From Nemertoderma westbladi (lineage: Eukaryota; Xenacoelomorpha; Nemertodermatida; Nemertodermatidae): a stretch of 64,000 bases of DNA. The notes beneath the pieces were generated by a model. It had not been told where the DNA came from and made no database searches. It saw only the letters and a program-made list of their open reading frames with translations. Location of the stretch: contig JAUCBJ010000407.1 of NCBI GenBank assembly GCA_032718475.1, positions 44,884 through 108,883 of the forward strand, given 5' to 3'. Positions 10,973 through 19,769 of this stretch are shown in pieces (the stretch's first letter is position 1; each line of letters begins with the position of its first letter). Position numbers and translations under genes: made by a program.

Positions 10973-11009
10973 CTCGATGGCATGGCCTTGAATATAGTAC
11001 GCCTTGAGT
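10973..11009 (-). repeat. Solo end of the 9955-10929 foldback family
   Basis: The segment includes CTCGATGGCATGGCCTTG and AATATAGTACGCCTTGA, nearly identical to the right terminus of the adjacent foldback (10895-10929). It is a detached terminal repeat, probably a nested or rearranged copy. Confidence 0.7.
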
Positions 11010-11030
11010 ACAGTACGGTAAGTTAGTGTT

Positions 11031-11235
11031 AAGCCGCGTTCATACTACCGAGTCAACGTCAAAGTCAAAGTCAAAAGAAAATAAATATAGCTAGCTAGCA
11101 ATAATAAATAGTAATACATTATGTAGGCCTAATATAATGTATAATGGCGTTCTAGAAAAAAATAAATTTCTTGTTGTTTTTTTTACATTTTGTCTTTTGA
11201 CTTTGACTTTTACTCAGTAGTGTGAACGCGGCCTT
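11031..11235. mobile_element. MITE with AAGGCCGCGTTCACACTA-type ends
   Basis: The left end AAGCCGCGTTCATACTACCG is mirrored by the right end reading CAGTAGTGTGAACGCGGCCT, giving inverted repeats of about 40 bp that also include GTCAAAGTCAAAGTCAAA. The element is 205 bp and non-coding. A TA or TTA duplication is possible at the edges. Confidence 0.75.
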
Positions 11236-11604
11236 ACAAAATAAATTAAAATGCAGTATTTTACTATATTGCTTCCATAGTTACTACGCGGTTCAAATTT
11301 TTGTACTCTTCAACACTTTGATGCTGCCTTACTGTACTCAATGTTAAATAATTTAGTGTTCTCGAATATTTATTATATGAACATGATATACATAAACCAA
11401 TATTGGATATTGAGTTCCCTTTTAGAGTACGCCTTGCAGACATTAAAGATGCAATAGTTTTTGAGAGTGTAAATGGATTTTGCTCAAATCACTTTTACAA
11501 ACCTTTTCTACTTCAATACTCCTTCAATACATGTCATAAAATTTAAGAAATTCCCCCAAAAATATTTTAATTTACGTTTTTCGCTGGAAAGATTTTCCTC
11601 CCTA
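11236..11604. other. Gene-free interval
   Basis: The string GAGTACGCCTTGCAGAC near 11424 is a short match to foldback termini. A 71-codon frame at 11473-11688 runs into the MITE at 11605 and is not supported as a gene. Confidence 0.35.
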
Positions 11605-11903
11605 AAGGCCATGATACACACCACAGGAGCGGCGAGCGGTAGCGGCGGGCGGCCACGGCGAGCGGCCGATGTGAGCGGCGACTTTTAGTATGATACACAC
11701 CACAGGAGCGGCGAGCGGTAGCGGCGGGCGGCCACGGCGAGCGGCCGATGTGAGCGGCGACTTTTAGTATGATACACTATAGGAGCGGCGAGCGGCAGCA
11801 GCCATTTGTGGTGTATCATCACCCATAGAAAATAATCTGTTCTATTTTAAAAAGTGGCCGCTCGCCGAGGCCGCTCGCCGCTCCTGTGGTGTATCCTGGC
11901 CTT
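11605..11903. mobile_element. GC-rich MITE with internal 79-bp tandem repeat
   Basis: The ends AAGGCCATGATACACACCAC and the complement near 11889-11903 (GGTGTATCCTGGCCTT) form inverted repeats, extended inward by GGAGCGGCGAGCGG / CCGCTCGCCGCTCC. ATGATACAC recurs at 11611, 11690 and 11769, giving an exact 79-bp period and two full units plus a part. The GC-rich interior contrasts with the A+T-rich surroundings. No coding function is visible. Confidence 0.8.
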
Positions 11904-12037
11904 AAGGAAAGAAGTACTCCCATTTTATCCCGATTTTGGGATTATTCGTATTCGAGCGAAAAAGTAACAATTTAACAATAATAATACTTTCTTTTTGTAC
12001 CAAGAAGAATTTTTTGTACAAAAATAAAGTATTTTTA

Positions 12038-12230
12038 TACAAGTTGCAGCAACTTGTTGCTGGAGTCCTTACACACAGAGTTTCGGAAACAAGTTGCAGC
12101 AACTTGTTGCTGGACTCCTCGACACAGATACAAGTTTCGGAAAGAAGTTGCAGCAACAAGGTTCTGTGTGTGAGGGAGTTCAGCAACAAGTTTCAGAAAC
12201 AAGTTGCTCCGTGTGGAGGGGAGCCTAAAG
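12038..12230. repeat. Cluster of AAGTTGCAGCAACTTGTTGC inverted and direct repeats
   Basis: ACAAGTTGCAGCAACTTGTT occurs at about 12038 and 12090. GAAGTTGCAGCAACAAG and further CAAGTTTCxGAAACAAG strings follow to 12210. The units are self-complementary and separated by TCCxxxACACAGA-type spacers. This looks like a MITE or a small tandem palindromic repeat. It lies 230 bp upstream of the RCHY1-like start. Confidence 0.65.
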
Positions 12231-12460
12231 CCTAGACAGTATCTGAATTCGGTAATGGTAATTATGATGAATTAAGTTTCAGTTTCAGTCATAAGAAAAA
12301 GAGAACCGTCATCGGCTCGCAGGGTACAATGTGGCTGGCTAGGTTTACAGTTTACTGACGCATCTGTCTGCACTTCTGTAGTCCACGCCTAAATACCTAC
12401 CGGTATCTGTTAACCGAATAACTCTCTACTCAGCTATCTGCAGTTGTGCAGTAAGGAAGA

Positions 12461-13258
12461 ATGGATAATTCTGTCGGTAGGCCTGCCGGTACTGCTGTGG
12501 CAGGAGTTAAGTTTTGTGAGGAAAGCAACGAACCGATTGGCTGCAAACATTATCAGCGTCTGTGCGGATTAATCTGTCCTCTGGGTAGTTGCGGGGTGGC
12601 CTACGTCTGCCGACTGTGCCACGACGAGGATCTAACAGACCATAGTCTCGACCGGCACAAAGTCTCCACTGTCATCTGCCTCAAATGTAAAACTCATCAG
12701 CCGGCAACTCTTGGCGAGTGTTCGCGTTGTCCGACTAGATTCGCCTCTTACTTTTGTGAAATTTGTCGTTTTTACGACAATCAGGATAAACAACAGTTCC
12801 ACTGCCCAGACTGCGGGATTTGTCGAGTTGGTGGTCGCGAAAACTACTTCCATTGCGATAAGTGCGGTATTTGCATCTCCAAATCCATGCGGGAACGCCA
12901 CAGATGCATCGATTCGGTATCTCGCAACGATTGTGCCGTATGTATGGACGATCTTCACTCTTCCACAACGGCGCTAGTGCAGAACAATTGCGGTCATATG
13001 ATCCACGACCTCTGCTTCAAATCAATGCTTTCTCACGGGAAGTTCGCTTGTCCCTTGTGCAATAAGTCTATGGTGGACATGGGTTCGTTTTGGGAGGAAT
13101 TGGACCGAGCGACGGCTAGCACACCAATGCCTGCTGAAGTCGTGGAATCAGTACGGATTCTTTGCAACGACTGCAATCGATTTGACAATGTGGAATTCCA
13201 TATATTTGGTTTAAAATGCCCTCATTGTGGTTCCTATAACACAACTAAAGAGAGTTAA
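12461..13258 (+). CDS. RCHY1: RCHY1/Pirh2-like RING-H2 and CHY zinc-finger E3 ubiquitin ligase
   Basis: This 265-residue protein (human RCHY1 has about 261) should act as a RING-type E3 ubiquitin ligase. The order of domains matches the family. First is a CHY zinc finger starting GCKHYQRLC and running through CRLCHDE, RHKVSTVICLKCKTHQP and CSRC (about residues 27-95). Next is the CTCHY finger (FHCPDCGICRVGGRENYFHC with CGICI and HRC). Then comes a RING-H2 at about residues 158-201 (CAVCMDDL, NNCGHMIH, CPLC). Last is a C-terminal zinc ribbon (CNDCNRF and CPHCGSYN). All expected Cys/His ligands appear present. The start ATG at 12461 gives the family-length N-terminus. The gene is a single exon here, although vertebrate orthologues have many exons. 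Confidence 0.95.
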   Translation: MDNSVGRPAGTAVAGVKFCEESNEPIGCKHYQRLCGLICPLGSCGVAYVCRLCHDEDLTDHSLDRHKVSTVICLKCKTHQPATLGECSRCPTRFASYFCEICRFYDNQDKQQFHCPDCGICRVGGRENYFHCDKCGICISKSMRERHRCIDSVSRNDCAVCMDDLHSSTTALVQNNCGHMIHDLCFKSMLSHGKFACPLCNKSMVDMGSFWEELDRATASTPMPAEVVESVRILCNDCNRFDNVEFHIFGLKCPHCGSYNTTKES

Positions 13259-13588
13259 TTTTATGTGACTTAAAGTAAATAATTTTCTCACCAAGGCAAA
13301 TTTAAAAGTAGTAAACAATCTTTTAGATCAGGCAAGAATCAAGCAAGAACTATCTTTTGGTCATTTTTAGAATATTTTTAGCATTTTTTAATTATGTGGT
13401 AATTATCTGAAAATTTCATTTCATTATTAACACTAAGTTTGAATTTGTTAAACTTTTAGTGAGTGATACCTATTTTATTTTAGGAACATACAGACAAAAA
13501 AAGATATTAAATTCATACAATACGAATACCCCATTTCCTGGAATATATTGCCGCAATTCAGGTGACATGGTTTACTTTTATAACTATA
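13259..13588. other. Spacer downstream of RCHY1
   Basis: A+T-rich DNA that presumably includes the 3' untranslated region. No other gene or strong repeat is seen. Confidence 0.4.
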
Positions 13589-13724
13589 TTTATTACCCTG
13601 ATATTTTGTTATTTTTCCGGTTATTTTAACCCGAGGAACAGGAACTAGCCGAGGCGTAGCCGAGGCTTTCCTGTTCCGAGGGTTAAAATAACCGGAAAAA
13701 TAACAAAATATCAGGGTAATAAAT
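13589..13724. repeat. Long hairpin with 55-bp arms
   Basis: Arms of about 55 bp (13589-13644 and 13668-13724) are almost perfect reverse complements, beginning TTTATTACCCTGATATTTTG and including TTATTTTTCCGGTTATTTTA. The 23-nt loop at 13645-13667 carries the duplicated GCCGAGGC. It probably folds into a strong stem if transcribed. It may be a small foldback element. Confidence 0.85.
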
Positions 13725-13726
13725 GT

Positions 13727-15251
13727 GTTGTTACCAACTAATCTCGGAAAAAATAACCAACTACATCATGTTTATATCAAGAAGCCACTATTAATTTACA
13801 ATATACCAAACCCATCCAGATACCCTAGATTTCTAAAAGGGTTTTGTTTGGGGGTAGAAATATAAAAATGGGGCTTGGAAATTTTGGGGGGAGACACTAA
13901 TTACAAATTAATAAATAACACGAGCGGCCAAGGCATAAAATAAATAAATAACATGAGCGGGCCTATGCCTAACAATTTCCCCCTGGCGGGTAAACTGGAA
14001 TAAAGTAAAAAAAACAAATAAATATAATAGATTAAATAATAAAGTAATATAAAATAAATGATGGAAAATACTAGAATTTATTTCCATTCCACAGTATGTA
14101 TAGGTAACACGATGATAGTGATGGGAGTCTACTCGGGACAGCTGAGAGCGTTACATCGTGTGGAATTGGGTGAGACACAATGTAGACAGAACCATTCGTG
14201 TGAGAATAGGTGAATGTAGGCTTACCATACTGTATACGATGTACCAATTTAACTTAAGAATAAACTTACGTCATTACAGTATATGAGAAAAAAGTAGAAC
14301 ATTTTGTTTCTCAATATTCTCTCAACCCTTTATTAACCTCGCTGAAGCTCGGTAAATAAAATGCCTCGAGAATAATGAAAAAAAGTTCTATTTTTTTCCC
14401 ATGTAATAAATAATTATTTATTCTTAAATTGTTACTTTTTCGCCCGAATTTAGACCAAAATCTGGAGAAAACATTTAACTTTTTTTCCTGGCGAAAAAAG
14501 TAAAATATAATATTTTTGGTGGAATTTCTTAAATTGTATTACCGTTGTACCGGTACCGTAGTTCTACAGCATTGTGCATGTGCAGTATGTAAACCTACGT
14601 TATTTACAACTGGTAGGTACAAGTCTGTCTGTCTGGTACGTTCGTCTTTACGGTAGAATCGTAGAAACTGTTGAGAATGGCATTCCTGCCATGATCAGGA
14701 TGCTGCTGTCCATAATTGTCAAATACCGAAAGTAAAAGATCTCTGAGTAGGCTGAGTTGAGTGTGCAATCTGAACTTGTAGTGTAGGCCTACCAGTACTG
14801 CATTTCCCGTTTAGTTTGCCAGTACCGGTACATTAAATTATTGCCCAATATGCTCTGTTCTGTAGGCGTACCGGTCAGGTAGGTTTTGTAGTTGCAAGGC
14901 AGTGATGTGATTGAGACCTTAAAGGAAGCTGTGGTACCACTACCGGTACTGTACGATGCATGCAGTCAGTCTACCTACAATCTGAACTGAAAACATACCA
15001 TAGGCCTACGATAGTCTTATTCTTATAACTTTCACTTTCACTCATGTTAGTAAAGGTAACCGGTACCGTAAGCTAACTACTGTATTCACAACACGGCAAA
15101 CAGGCATAAATATAATTTCAACATGCAGATTGCAGATACCGGAGTGTTGAAAAATAAATGTGTTATTTTTTCCTAGGACTAAAATAACACTATTTTTAGA
15201 TAGGTTATCATTGCGATTGTGTTATTTTTTCCGGGATTGGTTGGTAACAAC
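13727..15251. mobile_element. Possible 1.5-kb element bounded by 31-bp inverted repeats
   Basis: GTTGTTACCAACTAATCTCG followed by GAAAAAATAAC (13727-13757) is mirrored at 15221-15251 (GTTATTTTTTCCGGGATTGG then TTGGTAACAAC), with two mismatches in 31 positions. The interior is A+T-rich with scattered TACCGGTA and TAGGCCTA dyads and no recognisable gene. No target duplication is clear, so the call as one element is tentative. Confidence 0.5.
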
Positions 15252-15559
15252 TACAATTATTAAGGCAATTATGACTTGCATATGTTATTTATTGTTTGTC
15301 TGTCGGACTGATATGTCAGTCAACAAAACACACAATTATTGCTAAAAGTGCGTTTTTCTTAGAATTGTGTTTTGCCTCTAACCCCCTTTTTAGATACCCG
15401 TTCACAATTACATAATACTTGAACTGAATTAGGTTAATTGAAACGCTGAGTTGGGCTACTAAAATATTCAGCTAACACAACACAATCACCATTTACATAG
15501 TTTGTAAAAAAATTGTGAGATTGGCAAGTTAGGCCAAATTTTGTTTAAATTAAAAAGTG

Positions 15560-15905
15560 TGCTGCCTTGGATAATGGTTCCGGAGTTCTGACAAAATCCT
15601 AGGACTCAGACTCCAACGTAAAAAAAATAAATTTGACTCCGACGCCGACCAAAATTTTTCCAAAACTGAAAATATAAAAAATATTTTAAAATGTAATGAA
15701 TGACGCGGATAAATTTAACAATTATTGTCATAAAAAAACGTCCATTTTTGAATGAATAAAAAACATAATTTTGGTATAAATAACGCAAAATTTTACAGTC
15801 GAAGTACTGTATAGTTTTTTTTAAATTTTCTCTGGACTCCGACTCCAGCTATAAACATGGACTCCGGCACCGGCGGACTCAGACTCCGCATAAAGGCACT
15901 TCCTT
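15560..15905. repeat. GACTCCGACTCC-type dispersed repeat
   Basis: Both ends carry variants of CCTTGGA and of GACTCCGACTCC/CGGAGTC (GGTTCCGGAGTTCTGAC near 15577, GGACTCAGACTCCGCATAAA near 15877). The middle is A+T-rich. It resembles a short non-autonomous transposon. The boundaries are approximate. Confidence 0.5.
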
Positions 15906-16585
15906 GGAGTACTTTTTAATATAAATTTAAGAATATGATAACAAATTAACGCGATTAAAACATATACTTACTGTATAGTATAATATCGCTCGTACATAGA
16001 GGAGCATGATTAATAGTGTAGTAGCCATTTCAAGAATTATAACCTCTTTTGAAAAAGTGAAAAATACATGAAACTAACCGGATATCAGGAAGTGCAATCT
16101 GGTGCACCCCATCCACTATTATAAAAAAATTGCAAGATATTATAATATTATTATCAAATCTTATAACTTTATCATACTGTATCTTATCTTCTATGCCTTA
16201 TTATTCAAATACAGTACTTTTTATTATTTGCAGTTATTATATTTTAGTTGTTTTCATTTCATATATATTTGCGAAATTTGTTATAGAAATTGTAGATATA
16301 ATGTCGGCTAATAACCTCCATCTAAATATATCTTTATGATAAATTACCGATACCTTTTTCTGATGTCATTAAAATGATCATGAAAAACGAGAACCGTGAT
16401 AATTAAAAAGTGAATTGCGTAATATAAAGTCCTCATTATGAATGGATGAAGTTTTTGTGTCGTGCGTCCACGGAAATACGTCCACACAATATGTACACCC
16501 AATTATACACCTTGCCATGGCTTGCCTCATTTTGTAAACAGTTAAGCGTGGTTTAGTTTGTGGTCTGGGGGCTGTGCTAATTCGA
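15906..16585. other. Gene-free A+T-rich interval
   Basis: Short overlapping frames at 16102-16339 are low-complexity Tyr/Ile/Phe-rich translations of A+T-rich DNA. No gene or clear repeat is supported. Confidence 0.4.
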
Positions 16586-16905
16586 GACAGGGGGGGGGGG
16601 GGGGGGGGAAACTGGACGCAAATAATGGTCTTCGCGAATTAATATGGACGCAATGAAAATTCATCCCTCTCCAGGGGAAATTGGACGCAAATAACAGATG
16701 ATTACTCTCAATAATAACACAGTTCGCTGTTCTATTGTGTTTAGTTTATTGTTTTGGTTAAAATATCGTGCCACTGTAACCTGCTCCTTTCCCTAAATTG
16801 AGAATTTAACATTGAGGCGGATATTAATTCGCCAAGGCGGGTTTTGCGTCGAGTTTCCCCCCTGTCTCTGAATTTTTATTACGTCCAGTTTCCCCCCTAT
16901 TTGGT
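16586..16905 (-). mobile_element. MITE with poly-G/poly-C ends (copy 2, reverse orientation, rearranged)
   Basis: A 19-G run at 16590-16608 is followed by AAACTGGACGCAAAT. A second terminus, CTCTCCAGGGGAAATTGGAC, lies at about 16669. The shared core appears on the minus strand near 16735-16800 (GTTTATTGTTTTGGTTAAAA). GAGTTTCCCCCCTGTCTCTG and GTCCAGTTTCCCCCCTA then follow at about 16850-16900. The double termini suggest one copy inserted in or recombined with another. Confidence 0.7.
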
Positions 16906-16959
16906 TTGGCTAATTCAATACATCGAAGGTTGTATGGCCAGACCTTTCAACGCAACCAT

Positions 16960-17254
16960 AATTTATTCCTCTCCAGGGGAAATTGGACGCAAATAACAGC
17001 TGATTACTCTAAAAAAATAGAATTGAATACCTATTCTATTGATTTTCGTTTATTGTTTTGGTTGGATTAACGTGCCACTGTAACCTGTTCCTTTTCCGAA
17101 ATTGATAAATTAACATTGAGACAAGCAATTAATTCACCGAGACAATTTCCCCCGACGCGCCCTGTCCCCTGTGGTCCGTGCATAACTGTTCGAACCTAAC
17201 AGTTATGCATGCAGTATTCTTCGTGAAACCGTGACGGGGGGGGGGGGGGGGGGG
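16960..17254 (-). mobile_element. MITE with poly-G/poly-C ends (copy 3, reverse orientation)
   Basis: This begins CTCTCCAGGGGAAATTGGAC and contains the core on the minus strand near 17045-17095 (CGTTTATTGTTTTGGTTGG, CCACTGTAACCTGTTCC). The other edge ends near CCCTGTCCCC at about 17168. A separate 19-G run at 17236-17254, followed by AGCTTAGCTGGACGCAAGG, is a further partial terminus. Confidence 0.65.
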
Positions 17255-17786
17255 AGCTTAGCTGGACGCAAGGCCGCATCTCCCCCGCATATTAATTTGC
17301 CGATTTGAGGAAGATCGCGAGTCATACTGTATGATATGTAGGAATGTAATTTAAGTGAATGGAGAGCTGATGAATATGGAGAGCTGATGTTTAAGTGAAT
17401 GAATTTAATGGAACGCATCTGTCAGAGAAGGAGAAGAAAGAAAAGTAATTATTGTTATCCCGTATATCGGCCATTATGATAAATACTAACAGTGGGCCTA
17501 TTGGCTGATTGGTATAATGCTCAACCACAAACCAGATGTTATTTTAAACGTGTTGTGTAAGCAGAGTATATCAGTTTATTATATCACAATGATTTAGCGA
17601 CTGAAATAAATTGTGCGGTACAGTTCGATCTGTTCTGCAGTACCTACCGTTACCGGTACGTTCTGCCCGCTCTGTCCAGTCAAATGATTCTAAACCAGTA
17701 ATATACGCTAGGCCTATTAATTGATGGCTAAGTACCGACGCTGAAGGCTTTTACTTTATTCGATGTGGATCTAACGAATATAAACT
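17255..17786. other. Upstream region of the TMEM64-like gene
   Basis: A+T-rich DNA with a short direct repeat near 17355-17400 (GGAGAGCTGATG and TTTAAGTGAATG each twice), plus TACCGGTA and TAGGCCTA octamers at about 17652 and 17708. The promoter presumably lies here, but no canonical element is certain. Confidence 0.35.
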
Positions 17787-18635
17787 ATGTCTAAATCCAG
17801 TTGTACCGCTTTGATAATCCTGATTATACTACTGGTGTTTATTTTATTATCTGGTTTACGGATTCCAGATTACATTGTTAAAATACTCAAATCTATAGAG
17901 ACTCTGAATTATTGGCAAGGTGCTTGTTTGTTACTTTCTCTATATACGCTGGTTTCTTTCCCTATCGTCTGGGGTTACTCTCTGCTACCCGTGGCCTCGG
18001 GGTATTTATATGGACTCTATATCGGGATTATTCTAAACGTTCTCTGCGCTCTCTGCGGAGTCCTTGCGTCTCATCTTTGCATGAGATACCTCTGTCACAA
18101 CACTGTAATCACACGTATCCACAACATCGATTCTTTACAAACTGTAATGTTGGCTCTAAACGGCGACTATAGTTGGAAGGTTGTTGCTTTATTAAGATTA
18201 ACTCCTTTGCCCTTTGGCCTACAGAACGCCATATTTGCCGCGAGCAATATAAACAGTTTAGTTATGGCAACGGCTTCTTGCATCGGACTGCTACCTATGC
18301 AGATATTGAGTTCGTATATCGGGACTACAGTGAGATCGATGGAGGAAGTTATCGAACAGAAATCCAGCTCGAACTCGTTGTGGTTGCTAATGGGTTTCCA
18401 ACTAACTCTCTTGCTGATTCTCGGTTCGTATTTCTACCACCACGCCAACGTCCATCTCAATCTGGTGTTAGGCGAACCGCAACCCCGGTCAAGTAAAACA
18501 GTCCGGTCCGCTACACTACACAACTTCGCTATGACTACTTTTCGCATCGGCAGGCGGGGTTTCCGTAGATTCGCCGCCTGTCTATTCCCTCGTATTGACA
18601 ACGTGATAGTGCGCCCGCCGGCTTTTTCCGTCTAA
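17787..18635 (+). CDS. TMEM64-like: TMEM64-like VTT-domain membrane protein
   Basis: This 282-residue multi-pass protein belongs to the VTT (SNARE-associated/DedA-like) family. Members sit in ER or other endomembranes, and several of the family act as lipid scramblases. The N-terminus has a hydrophobic segment (about residues 8-24, ALIILIILLVFILLSG). Further membrane stretches lie around 45-70 and 78-100, near 145-180, and at about 198-215. The signature RLTPLPFGLQNAIFAASNIN with GLLPMQ and SYIGTTVRSMEEVI closely matches the TMEM64 subfamily rather than TMEM41 or VMP1. The protein is shorter than human TMEM64 (about 380), mainly because it lacks that protein's long N-terminus. The C-terminal tail is basic. 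There are no introns. An AATAAA at 18914-18919 is a plausible polyadenylation signal. Confidence 0.88.
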   Translation: MSKSSCTALIILIILLVFILLSGLRIPDYIVKILKSIETLNYWQGACLLLSLYTLVSFPIVWGYSLLPVASGYLYGLYIGIILNVLCALCGVLASHLCMRYLCHNTVITRIHNIDSLQTVMLALNGDYSWKVVALLRLTPLPFGLQNAIFAASNINSLVMATASCIGLLPMQILSSYIGTTVRSMEEVIEQKSSSNSLWLLMGFQLTLLLILGSYFYHHANVHLNLVLGEPQPRSSKTVRSATLHNFAMTTFRIGRRGFRRFAACLFPRIDNVIVRPPAFSV

Positions 18636-19085
18636 CCAACCCGTCCCGTTAGAGTTATTTTTGCATTAAATAACGACATGTTTCTAACAATCTCTCGGGT
18701 TCATGGTGAATTCCTTAGTGTGGGAATGGAGTCGTTACGACTTTCGAAATCGGATCGAACGCGTTCACAATAGTGTTTGGCGGTGCAGTTCCAAAGCCTC
18801 TTAAAATTAGAAAAAATTTCGCACTGGTGTAGTCCTAAGCATTGTTTAGCGTTGGTACTTTCGTCTACCTCAGCGGTTGGGTAAATGAGAACCTAACTTT
18901 TTGTGGGAATATTAATAAACTTCAGTCGCATTCATTATAGTTAATTTGTCCCTAATTGTGTGTTTCTAATTATTTTTTACGTATAAATGTATTTCCATAC
19001 GGGTTAATATTCCTGAAGTACTCCTACAGCTTAAATCGTAAATATCTCAGGATTAGCTAAGACGACATGGATTCCTCATTTTTTG
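18636..19085. other. 3' flank of the TMEM64-like gene
   Basis: Non-coding DNA containing the likely polyadenylation signal at 18914-18919. The string GCACTGGTGTAGTC near 18823 also occurs at the left edge of the large element at 19584. This may be chance or a related repeat scrap. Confidence 0.35.
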
Positions 19086-19231
19086 ATTTAGCGGACATTC
19101 TTTTTTATTCAATTAACATCCAAAATATCGCGACGACCACCCACCTGCACCAAGCAAGGTGACTTCAATAAAGTGATCTACTGTATGTCCCCCAACCCAA
19201 TATATTAACTTTTTGGACATGTCCGCTAAAT
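19086..19231. mobile_element. Small MITE with TTTAGCGGACAT ends
   Basis: TTTAGCGGACATTC near 19086 and GGACATGTCCGCTAAAT near 19216 form inverted ends about 145 bp apart, with A+T-rich interior. No coding sequence is present. Confidence 0.5.
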
Positions 19232-19769
19232 AAAAAAACAAGCATTTTCTGTCCTCTTAGGTGCTTCGTAGGATATAATATACTAACATTAAAAATATTA
19301 ATCTGGCGTGGAATATGAAGTCTCTTCCACAATGGGAATTACGTAATTAATACTTTACTTACTAAATTATGTGCCATATTGCTTATTTATTGATTACTAC
19401 TATCATCATTCAACATTATTATTTATTAAACAGTCTCATCTAGAATTCCGAATTCTAGCTGATGTCACACATTGCGATTTGGTTTAATATTTTGGTTCAG
19501 GTTAGTTCGTTGAGGCTACTAACTGAAAGGAACCTGCGAAAAAAGCAAGGCATACAACACCTAGGTTGTGTGCGTGGCTAATCGCACTGGTGTAGTCGCG
19601 TTACGGCTACTGTCGCGTTACGGCTAATTTTTTGGGAGATTAGCCGTAACGCGACTTTCAAAGTCGCTGTACGGCTACTCTAAAAGTCGCGTTACGGCTA
19701 ATCTATTGTCTTGGTTTTACATAGGGAATCATTATCAATATTATTCAATGTTGTTTAGTTTACGTTAAG

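Noticed and set aside
18823-18837. Second copy of the large transposon's left edge (GCACTGGTGTAGTC)
   Set aside because: Only 14 bases match and several such matches are expected by chance in 64 kb; no subrepeats follow.
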